A stretch of 64,000 bases of DNA from Pelagomonas calceolata. Taxonomy: Eukaryota > Sar > Pelagophyceae > Pelagomonadales > Pelagomonadaceae. Under the pieces are notes generated by a model that saw only the letters and a program-made list of their open reading frames with translations, was not told where the DNA came from and did no database searches. Below, in pieces: positions 36,393 through 46,075 of the stretch. Made by a program: the position numbers and the translations under genes. The DNA lies in contig CAKKNE010000003.1 in the NCBI GenBank assembly GCA_918797485.1, positions 2,604,001 through 2,668,000 on the forward strand. The letters are read 5' to 3'. Each line of letters starts with the position of its first letter. The first letter of the stretch is position 1.

Positions 36393-36615
36393 CGCGGGCC
36401 ACACGCAAAAAAAAAGCCCATACTGCACGCTGCAAGTGTTCTACATATCGTCAATATTCGTTATCACAGCGCTGCTGTCGTGTCCCATCGCTGCGCCTCG
36501 AACGGTCACGCCAGCGAGCGGTAAGACGCCTTGCCTGCCATAAGTAACAAACCACCTCGGGCCGCCGCGCGGCGGCTGAAGAGCACGAGACGCTAGCTCG
36601 AAAAACGGTGGCTAG

Positions 36616-38433
36616 ATGTCGACCGTCGACCGCGCCCTGGCCCTCCTCACCGGCGACGACGCGCCGCCCGCGCCGACGCCGAGCGCGAGGACCATCGAAA
36701 AGGCCGTCGCCTGGGAGATCGAGGACGAGATCGCGGCGAAGACGGGCCGCGCGCGCTTCGGGCCGCTCCAGGCCTTGGCCGGTGACCTCGACGCCCTCGA
36801 GGAATCAATAAAAGAGGTCGACGCCTGGCTCGCGAAGAACGTCGACGACTTGGATGGGGTGGATGCGGCGGTGCGCGACGTGTCGGACGACACGAAGACG
36901 AACGAGGTCGTCACGGAGAATCTGGAGGCCCTGGACCGCGTCCTGGCCAAGGTCGTAGCAACCGCGCCGCAGGGGCTGAGCCTGCACCCGCGCGCGGAGA
37001 AGGCTTTGAGGTTGCGGTCGGTGGATCGCGACGTGACGCGGGGCGCGGACCAATTACGCGCGGCGCTGAAGAACGCCTCCGTCCTCAGAAAGGACGACAC
37101 CTATCAAGGTTTAAGGAGCGTCCGCGAGCAGAAAAACCACTTGGATCGGGTCCGGTCGAGGTTCGCCCAGGACGCATCAAAATTAGCGTCGAAGCGCCTC
37201 TCCAATGTTTTTATGAGGCAGGACTCCGTCGGCGGGACGACGGCGTCCGCGGAGCAGCGGCGCGACGCGTTATTACGTAGACAAGCCGCCGCGCACGACC
37301 GGGTGTTGAAAGATGCGTCCCTAAAAACGCTGTGTGGGGCGCTTGCTCGTATAAGAGCCTCGAGCGCTCTGAAAGCATGTCATCAAGCGTGGGCCAAGGC
37401 GTCCGCATCCATGTACGGCGAGTCCATCGCGGCGCTGATCGACGCTTTGAAGCTTGAATCACGGTTCGTCGAGCGTCTGCTGGACGACGTCATCCCAGTT
37501 GTCGACCGGGAACAGAGCTTCGCCAAGAAAGTTTTCGGCGCGCGCGACGACGACTGTCTGAAGGTGCAATTCGCGGCGTTGCGTCAAGCTCTTTTGAACG
37601 CGGCGGCGGCTTCAGATACAGATCCCATCACCGTCTACGCCGCGTGCGACCGTAAAACATCGTCCTTCGTCTCCACTCTGCTCAAGGAGGCTCGAGCAAA
37701 GGCAGCGGACGGCATCCGCCAGGAGGTGCGTTTAGCGGGAGACCGCTGCGACGCGCAAGATCTCAAGAGGTACAAAAGGCGGGATCATAAACTAGGCGGC
37801 GCGCCGGCGGACGGCGCCGCGTTCGCTTGTAGTTTGTGCGACGCCGTCGAGCGGTCTCTGTCAAGTTTGGACGATCAGAGAGTAAGGAAGGACGTCGTCG
37901 AGCCCGCGTACAAGGCTCTACTCCTCAAAGTCGATGTGATGATCGAGCGCACCGCGGCGGCCAATGCGAAGCACGCCCATCTATCTGTTGTAGAGACCCG
38001 TTATTTCTTAGCGCGGCGGCTTTTGAATCATACCAAGTCGCCCCGGCTCCAAGCCTACGCCGCGAAGTGCCGCGCTGCTTCAGATGACGCTTCAAAGGCC
38101 TACGCGACGGCTATGATGGATAACGCCTTCCCGAAGGCTTCATTGTATTTTGATGCAAGGTCGCGCGGCGCCGCGACGTCGGCGAAGGGCTTCGACGCGG
38201 CTAGATCGGAAGTCGCCAAGGCCGAAAAAGGTTTAAGGAGCCTAGCCGAGCGCCTCGACAAGCACGTCGCGGCGCGCGGCGACGACGCGTTGCGGGGCAT
38301 GCTGCGGGGTTGTGTGTTTGGCCACGCGGCCGCGGCGATCGCGTCCTACGACGCTTTGGCTCGCGCGGACGGGCGGGGGTTGGAGGATGCGGCGCGGGCG
38401 GTTGCTCTTGCGAAGCGGATGCGGGCGTTGTAA
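36616..38433 (+). CDS. Exocyst subunit Sec3 (EXOC1)-like protein
   Basis: The 605-residue, largely helical protein contains FGPLQALAGDLDALEESIKEVDAWLAKN, then LDGVDAAVRDVSDDTKTNEVVTENLEALDRVLAKV. This arrangement (a helix pair with DxWL and a following L..N..L..LD..L coiled coil) is typical of the Sec3 family just before its C-terminal rod. A long CATCHR-like helical rod follows to residue 605. The N-terminal PH domain of Sec3 is missing. The exocyst tethers secretory vesicles to the plasma membrane. It converges on the FG/ankyrin gene (31 bp). Confidence 0.62.
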   Translation: MSTVDRALALLTGDDAPPAPTPSARTIEKAVAWEIEDEIAAKTGRARFGPLQALAGDLDALEESIKEVDAWLAKNVDDLDGVDAAVRDVSDDTKTNEVVTENLEALDRVLAKVVATAPQGLSLHPRAEKALRLRSVDRDVTRGADQLRAALKNASVLRKDDTYQGLRSVREQKNHLDRVRSRFAQDASKLASKRLSNVFMRQDSVGGTTASAEQRRDALLRRQAAAHDRVLKDASLKTLCGALARIRASSALKACHQAWAKASASMYGESIAALIDALKLESRFVERLLDDVIPVVDREQSFAKKVFGARDDDCLKVQFAALRQALLNAAAASDTDPITVYAACDRKTSSFVSTLLKEARAKAADGIRQEVRLAGDRCDAQDLKRYKRRDHKLGGAPADGAAFACSLCDAVERSLSSLDDQRVRKDVVEPAYKALLLKVDVMIERTAAANAKHAHLSVVETRYFLARRLLNHTKSPRLQAYAAKCRAASDDASKAYATAMMDNAFPKASLYFDARSRGAATSAKGFDAARSEVAKAEKGLRSLAERLDKHVAARGDDALRGMLRGCVFGHAAAAIASYDALARADGRGLEDAARAVALAKRMRAL

Positions 38434-38464
38434 GTGTTGTTGGTTTGTACTACAAGTATCTTAA

Positions 38465-39814
38465 TCATACGGTGTACCAGAACCCGAGGATGCGCAGGAA
38501 GACCTCGTCCGGGATGTCCGGCGGCGGAATAATGTCCCGCACCGGCGTCTCGTCCTCCTCCTCGGAATCGAGCGGCGCCGCGCGCGGGAAGAGGCGCTTG
38601 TAGATCGGCGGGCAGTCCGGTCGAGGCACGGCGCGTTTCGATGCGGCAAGACGCCGCAGCACGACGAGGGGCATCCGCGTCGCGAGCAGGTACTTTTTGT
38701 AGCTACCGCCCGCGTCACGGACCCTTTTGTGCAATGCGTGGGCCTCGACGACGCCGTCCAGCATGTCCGGGTCGGGTTGCTCGGTCATATAGATGGCCTT
38801 GGCCCGGTCGGCCATAGCCATGTCGAATATCGCGCCCAGGCTCAACAGCACGTGCGCCAGGTGGGGCTGGCCGTATTGGACCGTGCTTCCGAGTGGTGTC
38901 ATGACATGTACGTTCACGGCGTCGATGTCGGCGCCGGCGGCGACCAGGACGCGGGCCACCGCGGGCTCGCCGTTGGGGACGCTATAAAACAGCGGCGTGC
39001 AACCGTCGCCGCTGCGCGCCTCGATGTCGGCGCCGTGGTGCAGCAGAACGCGCACGCACTCGACCTTCCCGGCAATCGCTGCCCAATGAAGCAATGGGGT
39101 GTCACACTCGGGCGACGTAAAGCTTGCGACGTTTCTGGCGCCGACTGCCTCAACGGCTCGCATTACCGCGGGATTCTGTTCCACTTTTGTGAGGCCGCGG
39201 TCTAGCGCGCGCGCGCTCCAAGCACCATCGCTTTGAATTACACGGACGTTCACGTCGTACAGAGACTCCAAGCGGCTCACATGCACGTCCCCATGATGAA
39301 AGAAATCGGCCCAGGGGTGGCGAGCGGTCGCCACCTCCTCCTCGTCGTCCGAGGGCAGTTGGGACAACTCCGTCGATGCCTCGTCTGTCTCCCACGTGCC
39401 CGTCGATGCCTCCTCCTCCCACTCGCGCTGCAGCCTTCTCGCTAGAGCTTCATCATCTTCCTCGTCGGAGTCCATTCCAAAGGTGAACGCGGGGCCACCT
39501 GCAGGCGCAGGCGCCGGCGGCGCGGGGCTCGCCCGAGCCCCGAAGGTAAAGGCCGGGCCGCCAGCAGCCGGCGCAGGTTCGGGCGCTGCAGCACCAAAGG
39601 TGAACGCAGGCGTCGAAGCCGCCGGGGCGGGCGCGGGCGCGCCGGCGGCAAACGTAAACGTGAACGCTGGCGTCGCTGCCGCCACGGGTGCGGGCGCCGG
39701 AGCCGCCGCGCCGAAGGTAAACGCCGGAGCCGCTGGTGCTGGCGCAGCCGCGGCGGGCGCAGGCGCCGTCGCCGTGAAGCTAAAAGTCGCGGCGGCGGGC
39801 TCGTCGGCCGGCAT
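38465..39814 (-). CDS. FG-repeat / UIM / ankyrin protein with F-box-like tail
   Basis: From Met 39814 (MPADEPAAATFSF) the protein has about 449 residues. Part 1 (5-125) has five or more PAFTFG(A)-type repeats separated by Ala/Pro linkers, like FG nucleoporin repeats. Part 2 has an acidic stretch with a UIM-like DDEALARRLQREWEE. Part 3 has ankyrin repeats (CDTPLLHWAAIAGKVECVRVLLHHGADIE, GCTPLFYSVPNGEPAVARVLVAAGADID). Part 4 ends with LRRLAASKRAVPR and IPDEVFLRILGFW, the tail shared with two other ankyrin genes here. Suggests a ubiquitin-linked adaptor acting at or through nuclear pores (inference). Confidence 0.75.
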   Translation of the reverse strand: MPADEPAAATFSFTATAPAPAAAAPAPAAPAFTFGAAAPAPAPVAAATPAFTFTFAAGAPAPAPAASTPAFTFGAAAPEPAPAAGGPAFTFGARASPAPPAPAPAGGPAFTFGMDSDEEDDEALARRLQREWEEEASTGTWETDEASTELSQLPSDDEEEVATARHPWADFFHHGDVHVSRLESLYDVNVRVIQSDGAWSARALDRGLTKVEQNPAVMRAVEAVGARNVASFTSPECDTPLLHWAAIAGKVECVRVLLHHGADIEARSGDGCTPLFYSVPNGEPAVARVLVAAGADIDAVNVHVMTPLGSTVQYGQPHLAHVLLSLGAIFDMAMADRAKAIYMTEQPDPDMLDGVVEAHALHKRVRDAGGSYKKYLLATRMPLVVLRRLAASKRAVPRPDCPPIYKRLFPRAAPLDSEEEDETPVRDIIPPPDIPDEVFLRILGFWYTV

Positions 39815-39994
39815 CACAGCGGTGACCTGAAGGCTCAGCTTGGGCAAAGCTGTGCTGGGTGTGCGAATTCGCAATAAAACTCGACGTGCGCCGCTTCTGG
39901 TGCCTACTGCGTCGAGTACGTGCCGTAGTACAAGGCGGCAATGCTGTCAAGCCTGTGGACTTGGAGGCCCCTGCAATGCGAAATTATGTTTCTA

Positions 39995-40017
39995 GCTAGC
40001 GGCCTGTAAGATACTAG
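39995..40017. promoter_or_regulatory. Recurrent palindromic motif, copy 9
   Basis: GCTAGCG, GCCTGTAAGA core and ACTAG. It lies in the 454-bp divergent region (39815-40268), 181 bp upstream of the FG/ankyrin start and 252 bp upstream of the TKL kinase start. Confidence 0.65.
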
Positions 40018-40268
40018 AGAACAGGCGCAAAGTTGGGCTGCGCGGTGCAATCAATAAACCGCCGCGTGGTTAGCCTGCCGAAGGCGTCCGACACTGTCTC
40101 AGAAACCAGCGGAAGCGGCCCAGCCAAGGCTCTTCGCCCGCGCGGCCGCAAGGGCTGTAGACACGGGCCGCCTCTGAAAAGTCCAAAAGCACGCGCCAGC
40201 GGTAGACGCCAGCCGACGCGCCCCGCAACAAAATGCGCGCCTCGCCGTCCACGGCCGCGCGCCAGACC

Positions 40269-42422
40269 ATGAGCGCATTGGAAATGGGCGACCTCGACGC
40301 CGACGCCTTCGGCCAGGCGCCGGTGTCGCTGCGATTCCGGCACGGGCCGCTCGAGGACCGGTATCGGAGCTATCGGGCGCGGCGAGCGAGGGAGCTGGGC
40401 GCGACGCCCTGGGTCACGAGATTAGGCATGCTCGTCGCGCGCGTGCTCGCGGATGTCGTGGATGGTCTCGCGAGGAAGCGAAGCTGGCACCGCTACGAGT
40501 TGCTCGCGACGGGCTTGTTCGGCATTTGCGTGGTTGCGCTGTACTTCGCTTCTAGACATATCAAGATCGCGTCGGGTGATGGAAGTTATGAGAAGTGGTG
40601 CGCCGCGGTGTTATGTCTAGCGGTCCTGCAGGCGGTCCAAGTAGTATTGGCGTTCTCGTTCTTCGGGGACAAGTGGTCTCGACCGTATTACCTAGGATTG
40701 GACGTGGCCGTCGACGCCGGGTTGTTCGCTTTGTGTTTTGGATTGCACTTGGTGGCGATAGCTGGCGCCTTAGCATGCGACTTTGTTGCGTTAGGGATTG
40801 GCCTGGGAACCACAAAACACGCTCGAATCTATCCCCTGCTGTCGGCGGCGGTGTTAGTTGTGGCCTTCCTCGTAGTAGCAAGGGCCGCCGACCGGCAAGC
40901 GAGGCAGCACTACGTCGAATCTTTAAGGTTTGACGCCAAGCAAAGTCGAGATATGAGGGGCATCTCGAACCCCTTCTCCACGGTCAACCTGGCCGCCTGG
41001 CTCTTCCCCTCCGAATCGAGGAACCGCGAGGAGACCCCGAACAACCGCCCGTCCGCGGACCTCGCGTCACCAAGCATCTCCAAGTCGTCACTGGCGGCCA
41101 TGGTGCAACGGAGAACGTCCCAGTCCCAGCCGCCGGCGCAACCGTTTGCCTCATTACCGCCGCAGCCGACGCTCGCCAAAAACGGCGAGGAGGAAAAGAA
41201 GGAACCTGAGGTTCCGGCGCCGAAGCCTCCTCCCGCTGTTGTCAAGAAACCTAGACGGTTCGCCACGCTCCAGTCGTGGCAGATCGACTACGAGCGGTTA
41301 CGAGTTGTTGCCAAAATTGGCGCCGGGGCCGCGGGCCAGGTGTATCATGGGGAGTTCTTGGGCGCGCGCGTGGCGATCAAACAATTATTTAGTTCCTTCA
41401 TCGACCCGTCGAACTTGGATGAGTTTAGTAGGGAGGTGACTCTGTTACATAAGCTCAAGCACCCTCACGTGTTAACGTTCTACGGTATCTCGCGCCGAGA
41501 CGTCTACTGTTTCATCGTGACGGAGTACTGCCCCTATGCTCTAGATGCGATCTTGTCGGGTGGTAGGGTCGCGGATGATGTCCTGAGAGGCGCCAATGGC
41601 AAGCCGCGACAGACGCCGCGATTAACCGTAGCAGCCAGAACAACTATATTGTATCAAGTAGCATTGGCCTTACAGTACCTCCACGCCGAAAGGGTATTAC
41701 ACCACGACCTGAAGCCGGGCAACATTCTGCTGGACCGGGACTTCACCGCTAAAGTATCAGATTTCGGACTGGCCCAACTCGTCGCCGACACTGAAGATGT
41801 TGTATCTAAGGGCCCCACGAAGGCACCTAGAAGGATGTCCGCCGGGGCGACGGCGGTCTATGCCGCGCCGGAGATGTTACTTAAATTACGCGGAAGGTTT
41901 AAGGATCGGCCCGACCGGGGCGAGAACTCGTCCGACTCTACCAGAGATATGTCCGATTCAGGCAGAGTAGTGGCGGGCAACTTCGACGAATTGTCGAAGC
42001 TCGATGTGTTCGCCTACGCGATTGTGTGTGCGGCCGTCTTTTCACAACGCGGAGACCCGTACCATTTTTATGTTACAAACGCGCGATCTCCCCAAGCGCG
42101 GGAAGCGGACATCGCGGACGCCGTGCGGGACCAGGGATTGCGGCCCCAGGTCCCCGCGGCCCTACCGGAGGAGCTGCGGCCGCTGATGGAGCGGTGCTGG
42201 GCGACGCAACCGGCCGACCGGCCGGCGTTCCGCGAGATCGCGCGGCGGTTGAAGGCCGTCGCCGTGCGCCACGGGACCATCGTGCCGACGACATCTTCCA
42301 AACTGCCGCTCGGGCCGGAGGCGCGCGGCTCGGAGTCGTCGGCGCACTCGTCCTTCTCCGACGAAAGGGAAGACCCGCGCGCCAAGCCCGTCTACACGAG
42401 GAAAGCTCACCTGTACACCTGA
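40269..42422 (+). CDS. Membrane-anchored tyrosine-kinase-like (TKL) protein kinase
   Basis: From Met 40269 (MSALEMGDLDADAFG) the protein has about 717 residues; an upstream Met at 40233 is possible. Four to five transmembrane helices (about residues 75-215, e.g. LLATGLFGICVVALYFAS and LLSAAVLVVAFLVVARA) precede a Pro-rich linker. A complete kinase domain follows: Gly loop IGAGAAGQVYHGE, VAIK lysine, catalytic HHDLKPGNILL, DFGLAQ and AAPE. The P-loop spacing and HPHVLTFYGISRR wording place it with TKL/Raf-MLK kinases. An insert follows the APE motif. It is probably a receptor-like signalling kinase. A Ser-rich tail closes it. Confidence 0.85.
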   Translation: MSALEMGDLDADAFGQAPVSLRFRHGPLEDRYRSYRARRARELGATPWVTRLGMLVARVLADVVDGLARKRSWHRYELLATGLFGICVVALYFASRHIKIASGDGSYEKWCAAVLCLAVLQAVQVVLAFSFFGDKWSRPYYLGLDVAVDAGLFALCFGLHLVAIAGALACDFVALGIGLGTTKHARIYPLLSAAVLVVAFLVVARAADRQARQHYVESLRFDAKQSRDMRGISNPFSTVNLAAWLFPSESRNREETPNNRPSADLASPSISKSSLAAMVQRRTSQSQPPAQPFASLPPQPTLAKNGEEEKKEPEVPAPKPPPAVVKKPRRFATLQSWQIDYERLRVVAKIGAGAAGQVYHGEFLGARVAIKQLFSSFIDPSNLDEFSREVTLLHKLKHPHVLTFYGISRRDVYCFIVTEYCPYALDAILSGGRVADDVLRGANGKPRQTPRLTVAARTTILYQVALALQYLHAERVLHHDLKPGNILLDRDFTAKVSDFGLAQLVADTEDVVSKGPTKAPRRMSAGATAVYAAPEMLLKLRGRFKDRPDRGENSSDSTRDMSDSGRVVAGNFDELSKLDVFAYAIVCAAVFSQRGDPYHFYVTNARSPQAREADIADAVRDQGLRPQVPAALPEELRPLMERCWATQPADRPAFREIARRLKAVAVRHGTIVPTTSSKLPLGPEARGSESSAHSSFSDEREDPRAKPVYTRKAHLYT

Positions 42423-42475
42423 CCATTCTGATGTAATAATTCGTATCCTTAGTCTCGTTGCCCCGTCGACGCGTC

Positions 42476-42500
42476 GTTAGCGGCCTGTAAAGACACTAGC
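42476..42500. promoter_or_regulatory. Recurrent palindromic motif, copy 10
   Basis: GTTAGCG, GCCTGTAAAGACA core and CTAGC. It lies between two co-directional genes, 54 bp after the TKL kinase stop and 164 bp upstream of the ATG at 42664, so it marks a 5' flank rather than only divergent pairs. Confidence 0.65.
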
Positions 42501-42663
42501 ACCTCGCCTCGGAGCCACACAACTCAACTTTGATCCGCGCGACCGGATTAACCGCTTCACGCGGCGTAACGGACATTCACGTTTGCTGCATTCAATTTCA
42601 AATACGGCCTCGCTGAGTTCTGCACGGACTGCCCTTGCCACTGATACTACTAGAGGAGCGGCC

Positions 42664-43437
42664 ATGGAGACCGAGTGGCTACTCAAGAAGCATTCGCCCA
42701 AGAAGCGAGGCGTCCTCAAATTCATCGTCGCCTTGTGCGGCGCGGCCGCACTCGCGGCCGTCGCAGTCCCGCGCGCGAGCCACGGCGGCGGCCTCCGCGC
42801 GTCGCCCACGGCCCTCAAAGCTTCTGCCCTGAAGAGCGGCCTGGTCCAGGACGTCGACAAGTCAAGATGGTTGCCGGAATGTCTCGCGTGGTGGCAGATG
42901 TGGCAAGGTTTTCCGACCTCCGCGAACCCTGATCGGGAAATCCAAGAATTTGTTCTAGTCTCCTCCTATGACCTCATTAGCATGCCTGCCGGCATCTGCA
43001 CGATCACACTCTATTGTGCAATAGAGAACTGTGGGGCTGATATCAAGCCTGTGCCCGGTACGCCGACGACATTAATGGGCGACTTCGACGTAAATAATGG
43101 CGACTTGGCACAGATCGAACTGGCCTACGGCGTCAAGTTCAACCTGCCCGACCAGATCGCCTTTCCGAGGTCAGTGAAGGACGTCGTCGACGTCGTGGTC
43201 TACGCCCGGAAGGCCTCGATACCCATCTCGGTGAAGACGTCTAGAATCGCGGAGGCCGGAGGGTTTCCCGCCTACGAGCGATTACAACGCGGGAAGCTCA
43301 TCGCGACCGCCACGAAGATGCTCGGCCACCGCTTACCCCCCTCGATCATCCCAACGGTCGCGAAGTTCTGGGGACATCCGGGAGAATACGCGTCTCGCGG
43401 ACATGACCCCTGGAATCCGGGCCCGGTGTTCTACTAA
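42664..43437 (+). CDS. Truncated FAD-linked oxidase-like protein, membrane-anchored
   Basis: From Met 42664 (METEWLLKKHSPKKRG) the protein has 257 residues. A basic N terminus and one hydrophobic helix (LKFIVALCGAAALAAVAV) look like a signal anchor. The C-terminal half has FNLPDQIAFPRSVKDVVDVVVYARKASIPISVKTS, the typical first strand-helix of a PCMH-type FAD-binding domain (berberine-bridge-like oxidases). The rest of that domain is absent, and only 84 bp remain before the next gene. It is therefore a natural short form or a broken copy. An upstream Met at 42583 is possible. Confidence 0.55.
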   Translation: METEWLLKKHSPKKRGVLKFIVALCGAAALAAVAVPRASHGGGLRASPTALKASALKSGLVQDVDKSRWLPECLAWWQMWQGFPTSANPDREIQEFVLVSSYDLISMPAGICTITLYCAIENCGADIKPVPGTPTTLMGDFDVNNGDLAQIELAYGVKFNLPDQIAFPRSVKDVVDVVVYARKASIPISVKTSRIAEAGGFPAYERLQRGKLIATATKMLGHRLPPSIIPTVAKFWGHPGEYASRGHDPWNPGPVFY

Positions 43438-43521
43438 ACTACTAAAACTATATCTCATTGCGTCACTTCGCCGGGTCGAGAAGGGTGGGGTCCCGGAGTA
43501 GCAAAGTACACCAATAATAAG

Positions 43522-45257
43522 CTAAGCGAACGCGAGCGCCGACCGCCGCCGCGTCCACGCCGGCCGCGCGACCATGCCCGCCCGGACGGGAAAGACGACG
43601 GCTCTACTGAATTGCACGCCAAAGTACGTGAGCCAGATCGCAGGCAGTCCCAACCCGCGCGCGAGAATAAATCGGTGCGCCGCCAAGACCGCCACGCCTA
43701 AGCCTGCGTACCACGAACATAAAAACCTCAGATCGCGCGTCGCGAGCAGCGCCCCCTCCGACGTCACCGCCGTCGCGTGGAAGCAAAAATTCAGCACCGT
43801 CAGCGGCAGGCACCTCGCGATGGCCCGCTGCACGGCCCGGTCCGACGTGAGCAATGAACCACGCAACACCACGAGCGTCGAAGCCAAGACACAGACCGCC
43901 GAGAGGCACCAGCCCGCCCTCAGGACCTGGCGCACGGTCGGTTGGGCCGCCTTCGTGTCCAGCGGTCTTCGCCCTTCGCCGTCGCCCACAAACCTCGGGA
44001 GGTAGGCCAAAGCTAGCGACGTACCGACATCTCCTACGACGAAGCAGAACATGGCGACCTGTGTGGAAATCAAATTTCGGGCGCCCCACGCCATCGACGC
44101 GACGTGCTTTCCGTAGCTGCGTCTGCGCGATGGCGTGGCAATTCCACGCCATCGACGCCACGTTGTCCCCGTGGTCGCGTCGGCTCGATGGCGTGGAGGC
44201 TCACGAAGATCCTAATTCACTGGTTGATTTCCACACAGATCGCTACCGAGAACACGACCGTGTGCGCCGCCGTCTGCGTCGCGTCCAACGCCGCCGCCGT
44301 CATCGCGCTACTGTTATGTAACAGTAGTTTCATCATGCTGCAGAAGACGAAGGGCCCCAGCGCGAAGAAGGGCCGAATGTCTCGCTTGATGGACGTGGGG
44401 ATGCGCTTCAGGCGGTCCTTGATGGCGAAGCAGGCTCTACCGACCACTCCTTTCCGTTTCAGGGACAGGATTAAAAGTAGAGCGGCAGCGTATTGCGACG
44501 CCGCCGTCGCTATCGCCGCGCCTAACAAACCTTGGCGCGGGACGAGCACGAAGTCTCCCATGAGATTTAACACGGCGGCGATGGCCACGGACAGCCCCGG
44601 CGTCGTCGCGTCCCGCAGCCCTAAACAGGCGGCTTGCGCGACGGACGCTATGAGTGCGGCCGGCAGCGCGAGCGCGCGCACGGCCACGTACGGCGCCGCC
44701 GCCTTCGCCAGGTCGGCGCTCTTCGAATAGGAGAGACAGACGGGCATGGCTCCTATGACGAGGGAACCGCCCACGAGTACACCGACGAGGCCGGCTAGAA
44801 GTAAGCCTGTGGTCGCTGCCCGCGACGCCGCGTCGAGGTCGCACTCGTCGTCGTCGCCGCCACACCTCGCCCTCGCGACTAAATCCGTCGTAGCCACGGA
44901 CAAGAACACGAGCAACGTCGTCATGCTGTCCGAGATCGTGCCCGCGGGGCCCAGAGCCGCTAATTCAAAGCTCGACCGCCGCCCCACGAAACCCGCATCT
45001 ATCAACGACATGAGCGGCCCGGCCACGTAAATCGCCAACGCGGGAGCCGTAAACGCGATGCACTCCTTAAACGTCGGCGGCGGCTGCCGCGTCGGGCCTC
45101 TTTCAAACACGGGCCGGGGCGGCGGGTATGCGGGGCCGCTCCAGGCGCGCCGCTGCCGGAACGCGTCGACGGCGTTGAGCGTGAGCGGTGGGCGGCGCGG
45201 CGGCGGCGTCTGGAAGGCGGTTATGCCCTGGAGCGCAAGCAAGAGGGTGGCTTTCAT
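43522..45257 (-). CDS. MATE-family transporter, plastid-targeted, split by an introner
   Basis: Exon 1 is 45257-44235 and exon 2 is 44058-43522. Removing 44234-44059 (176 bp, phase 0) joins TVVFSVAIC to VAMFCFVVGDVG. The approximately 520-residue protein starts MKATLLLALQGITAFQTPPPRR, a signal peptide plus the small-residue/Phe plastid-import motif. Twelve hydrophobic segments typical of MATE/DinF carriers follow (KECIAFTAPALAIYVAGPLMSLIDAGFVG; LAALGPAGTISD). MATE carriers export organic cations or citrate-like molecules using H+ or Na+. An in-frame Met at 45302 lies upstream. Confidence 0.87.
44059..44238. mobile_element. Introner element B (spliced as an intron in the MATE gene)
   Basis: 180 bp with inverted termini CTGTGTGGAAATCA and TGATTTCCACACAG, flanked by ATGGCGAC / ATCGCTAC (6 of 8 match). 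The interior carries alternating GATGGCGTGG and CCACGCCATCGACGC blocks that can fold back. It is homologous to elements A and C. Confidence 0.85.
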
Positions 45258-46075
45258 TGTTGCACTTGTGAGGCTGGCTGCTGGAAGCACTGCCCAATGC
45301 ACTGTCTAGAAACGCGACGCACTTGGTGCTGAAAAGCCGCAGCAATGGTGATGTAATGCAGGCAATGGCGAGCAACGCAGACAGCTCAGCGCTGCTGCAT
45401 GGCTTTGCAAGTTTAGGCGTACTACGCAAACTAACGCTCTAGACAGCAAACCCAGTCTGGGTTTTGTATTTTTGGCCGCCTTGCGCCCGTCGGTTGTGCG
45501 CTCCCTCGCAAAAGGGACCTATGAGCCAGCTCTAATTGAGGCCTGGGCCGCGGCCGCCATCAATGCGCCGCGTGGCAGGCCATGCAATTTCAGCGCGATT
45601 TAGCCTGCCTCGCGCGCCGCGCGGCGGTCATGGATCGCGACATTGACGCCATCGTTGTGTGAGACCGGAAGCACTGCGAGCCGGGCGCGTTTGCGGCGAC
45701 GGCGGAGCAGCTCGTGGGACACGCGCCGGGCGACGCGCCTGGGGCGGCGGCCGCGCGAGTAGCTGCGCCAGCCCGCGGCGGTGCGGCGCGGCGGACGAGT
45801 CGTGCACGGTCGCGGGCGAGTGAACGGGGGCCCCGACGCTTTTCAGAGGCGCCGCGGCGGTCGGACGCCTTCGCGCGTCAGAGGAGCTGCGGGCGCGGCG
45901 CGAACGTCCGGTGCCCGGCGACCGAGCCGGCGGCGTGAACGACGGACGATATCCCGGAGGTCGTTTCTGCCGCGCGCCAGTAGGGCGCCGGTGTCGGCGT
46001 CGCTCGCCCGCACACGCGCAGCCGGACGGGTCCCTAGCCGTCCTCGAGAATTTTCACTATTAGTCATACAATTAC
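45258..46075. other. Long intergenic region, no supported gene
   Basis: 818 bp between the MATE 5' end and the 3' end of the zinc-ribbon gene. It contains TGCAAGTTTAGGCGT (45406-45420), like the repeat at 9063. A short plus frame from ATG 45580 (MQFQRDLACLARRAAV..) is interrupted after 23 codons at GTGTGAG. Arg/Ala-rich frames near 45.7-46.0 kb look like shadows of GC-rich sequence. Possibly a gene relic; I see nothing I can name. Confidence 0.4.

Noticed and set aside
14310-38440. Several plus-strand genes end with TAA inside a GTAAG donor-like context (14325, 16365, 24346, 38433)
   Set aside because: With G-rich third positions and G after the stop this arises by chance. In three of the four the downstream gene leaves no room for another exon, so I do not infer a shared mechanism.
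45560-46060. Arg/Ala-rich frames (45714-45938, 45781-46221)
   Set aside because: No start context, domain or codon diversity; short and overlapping on both strands.
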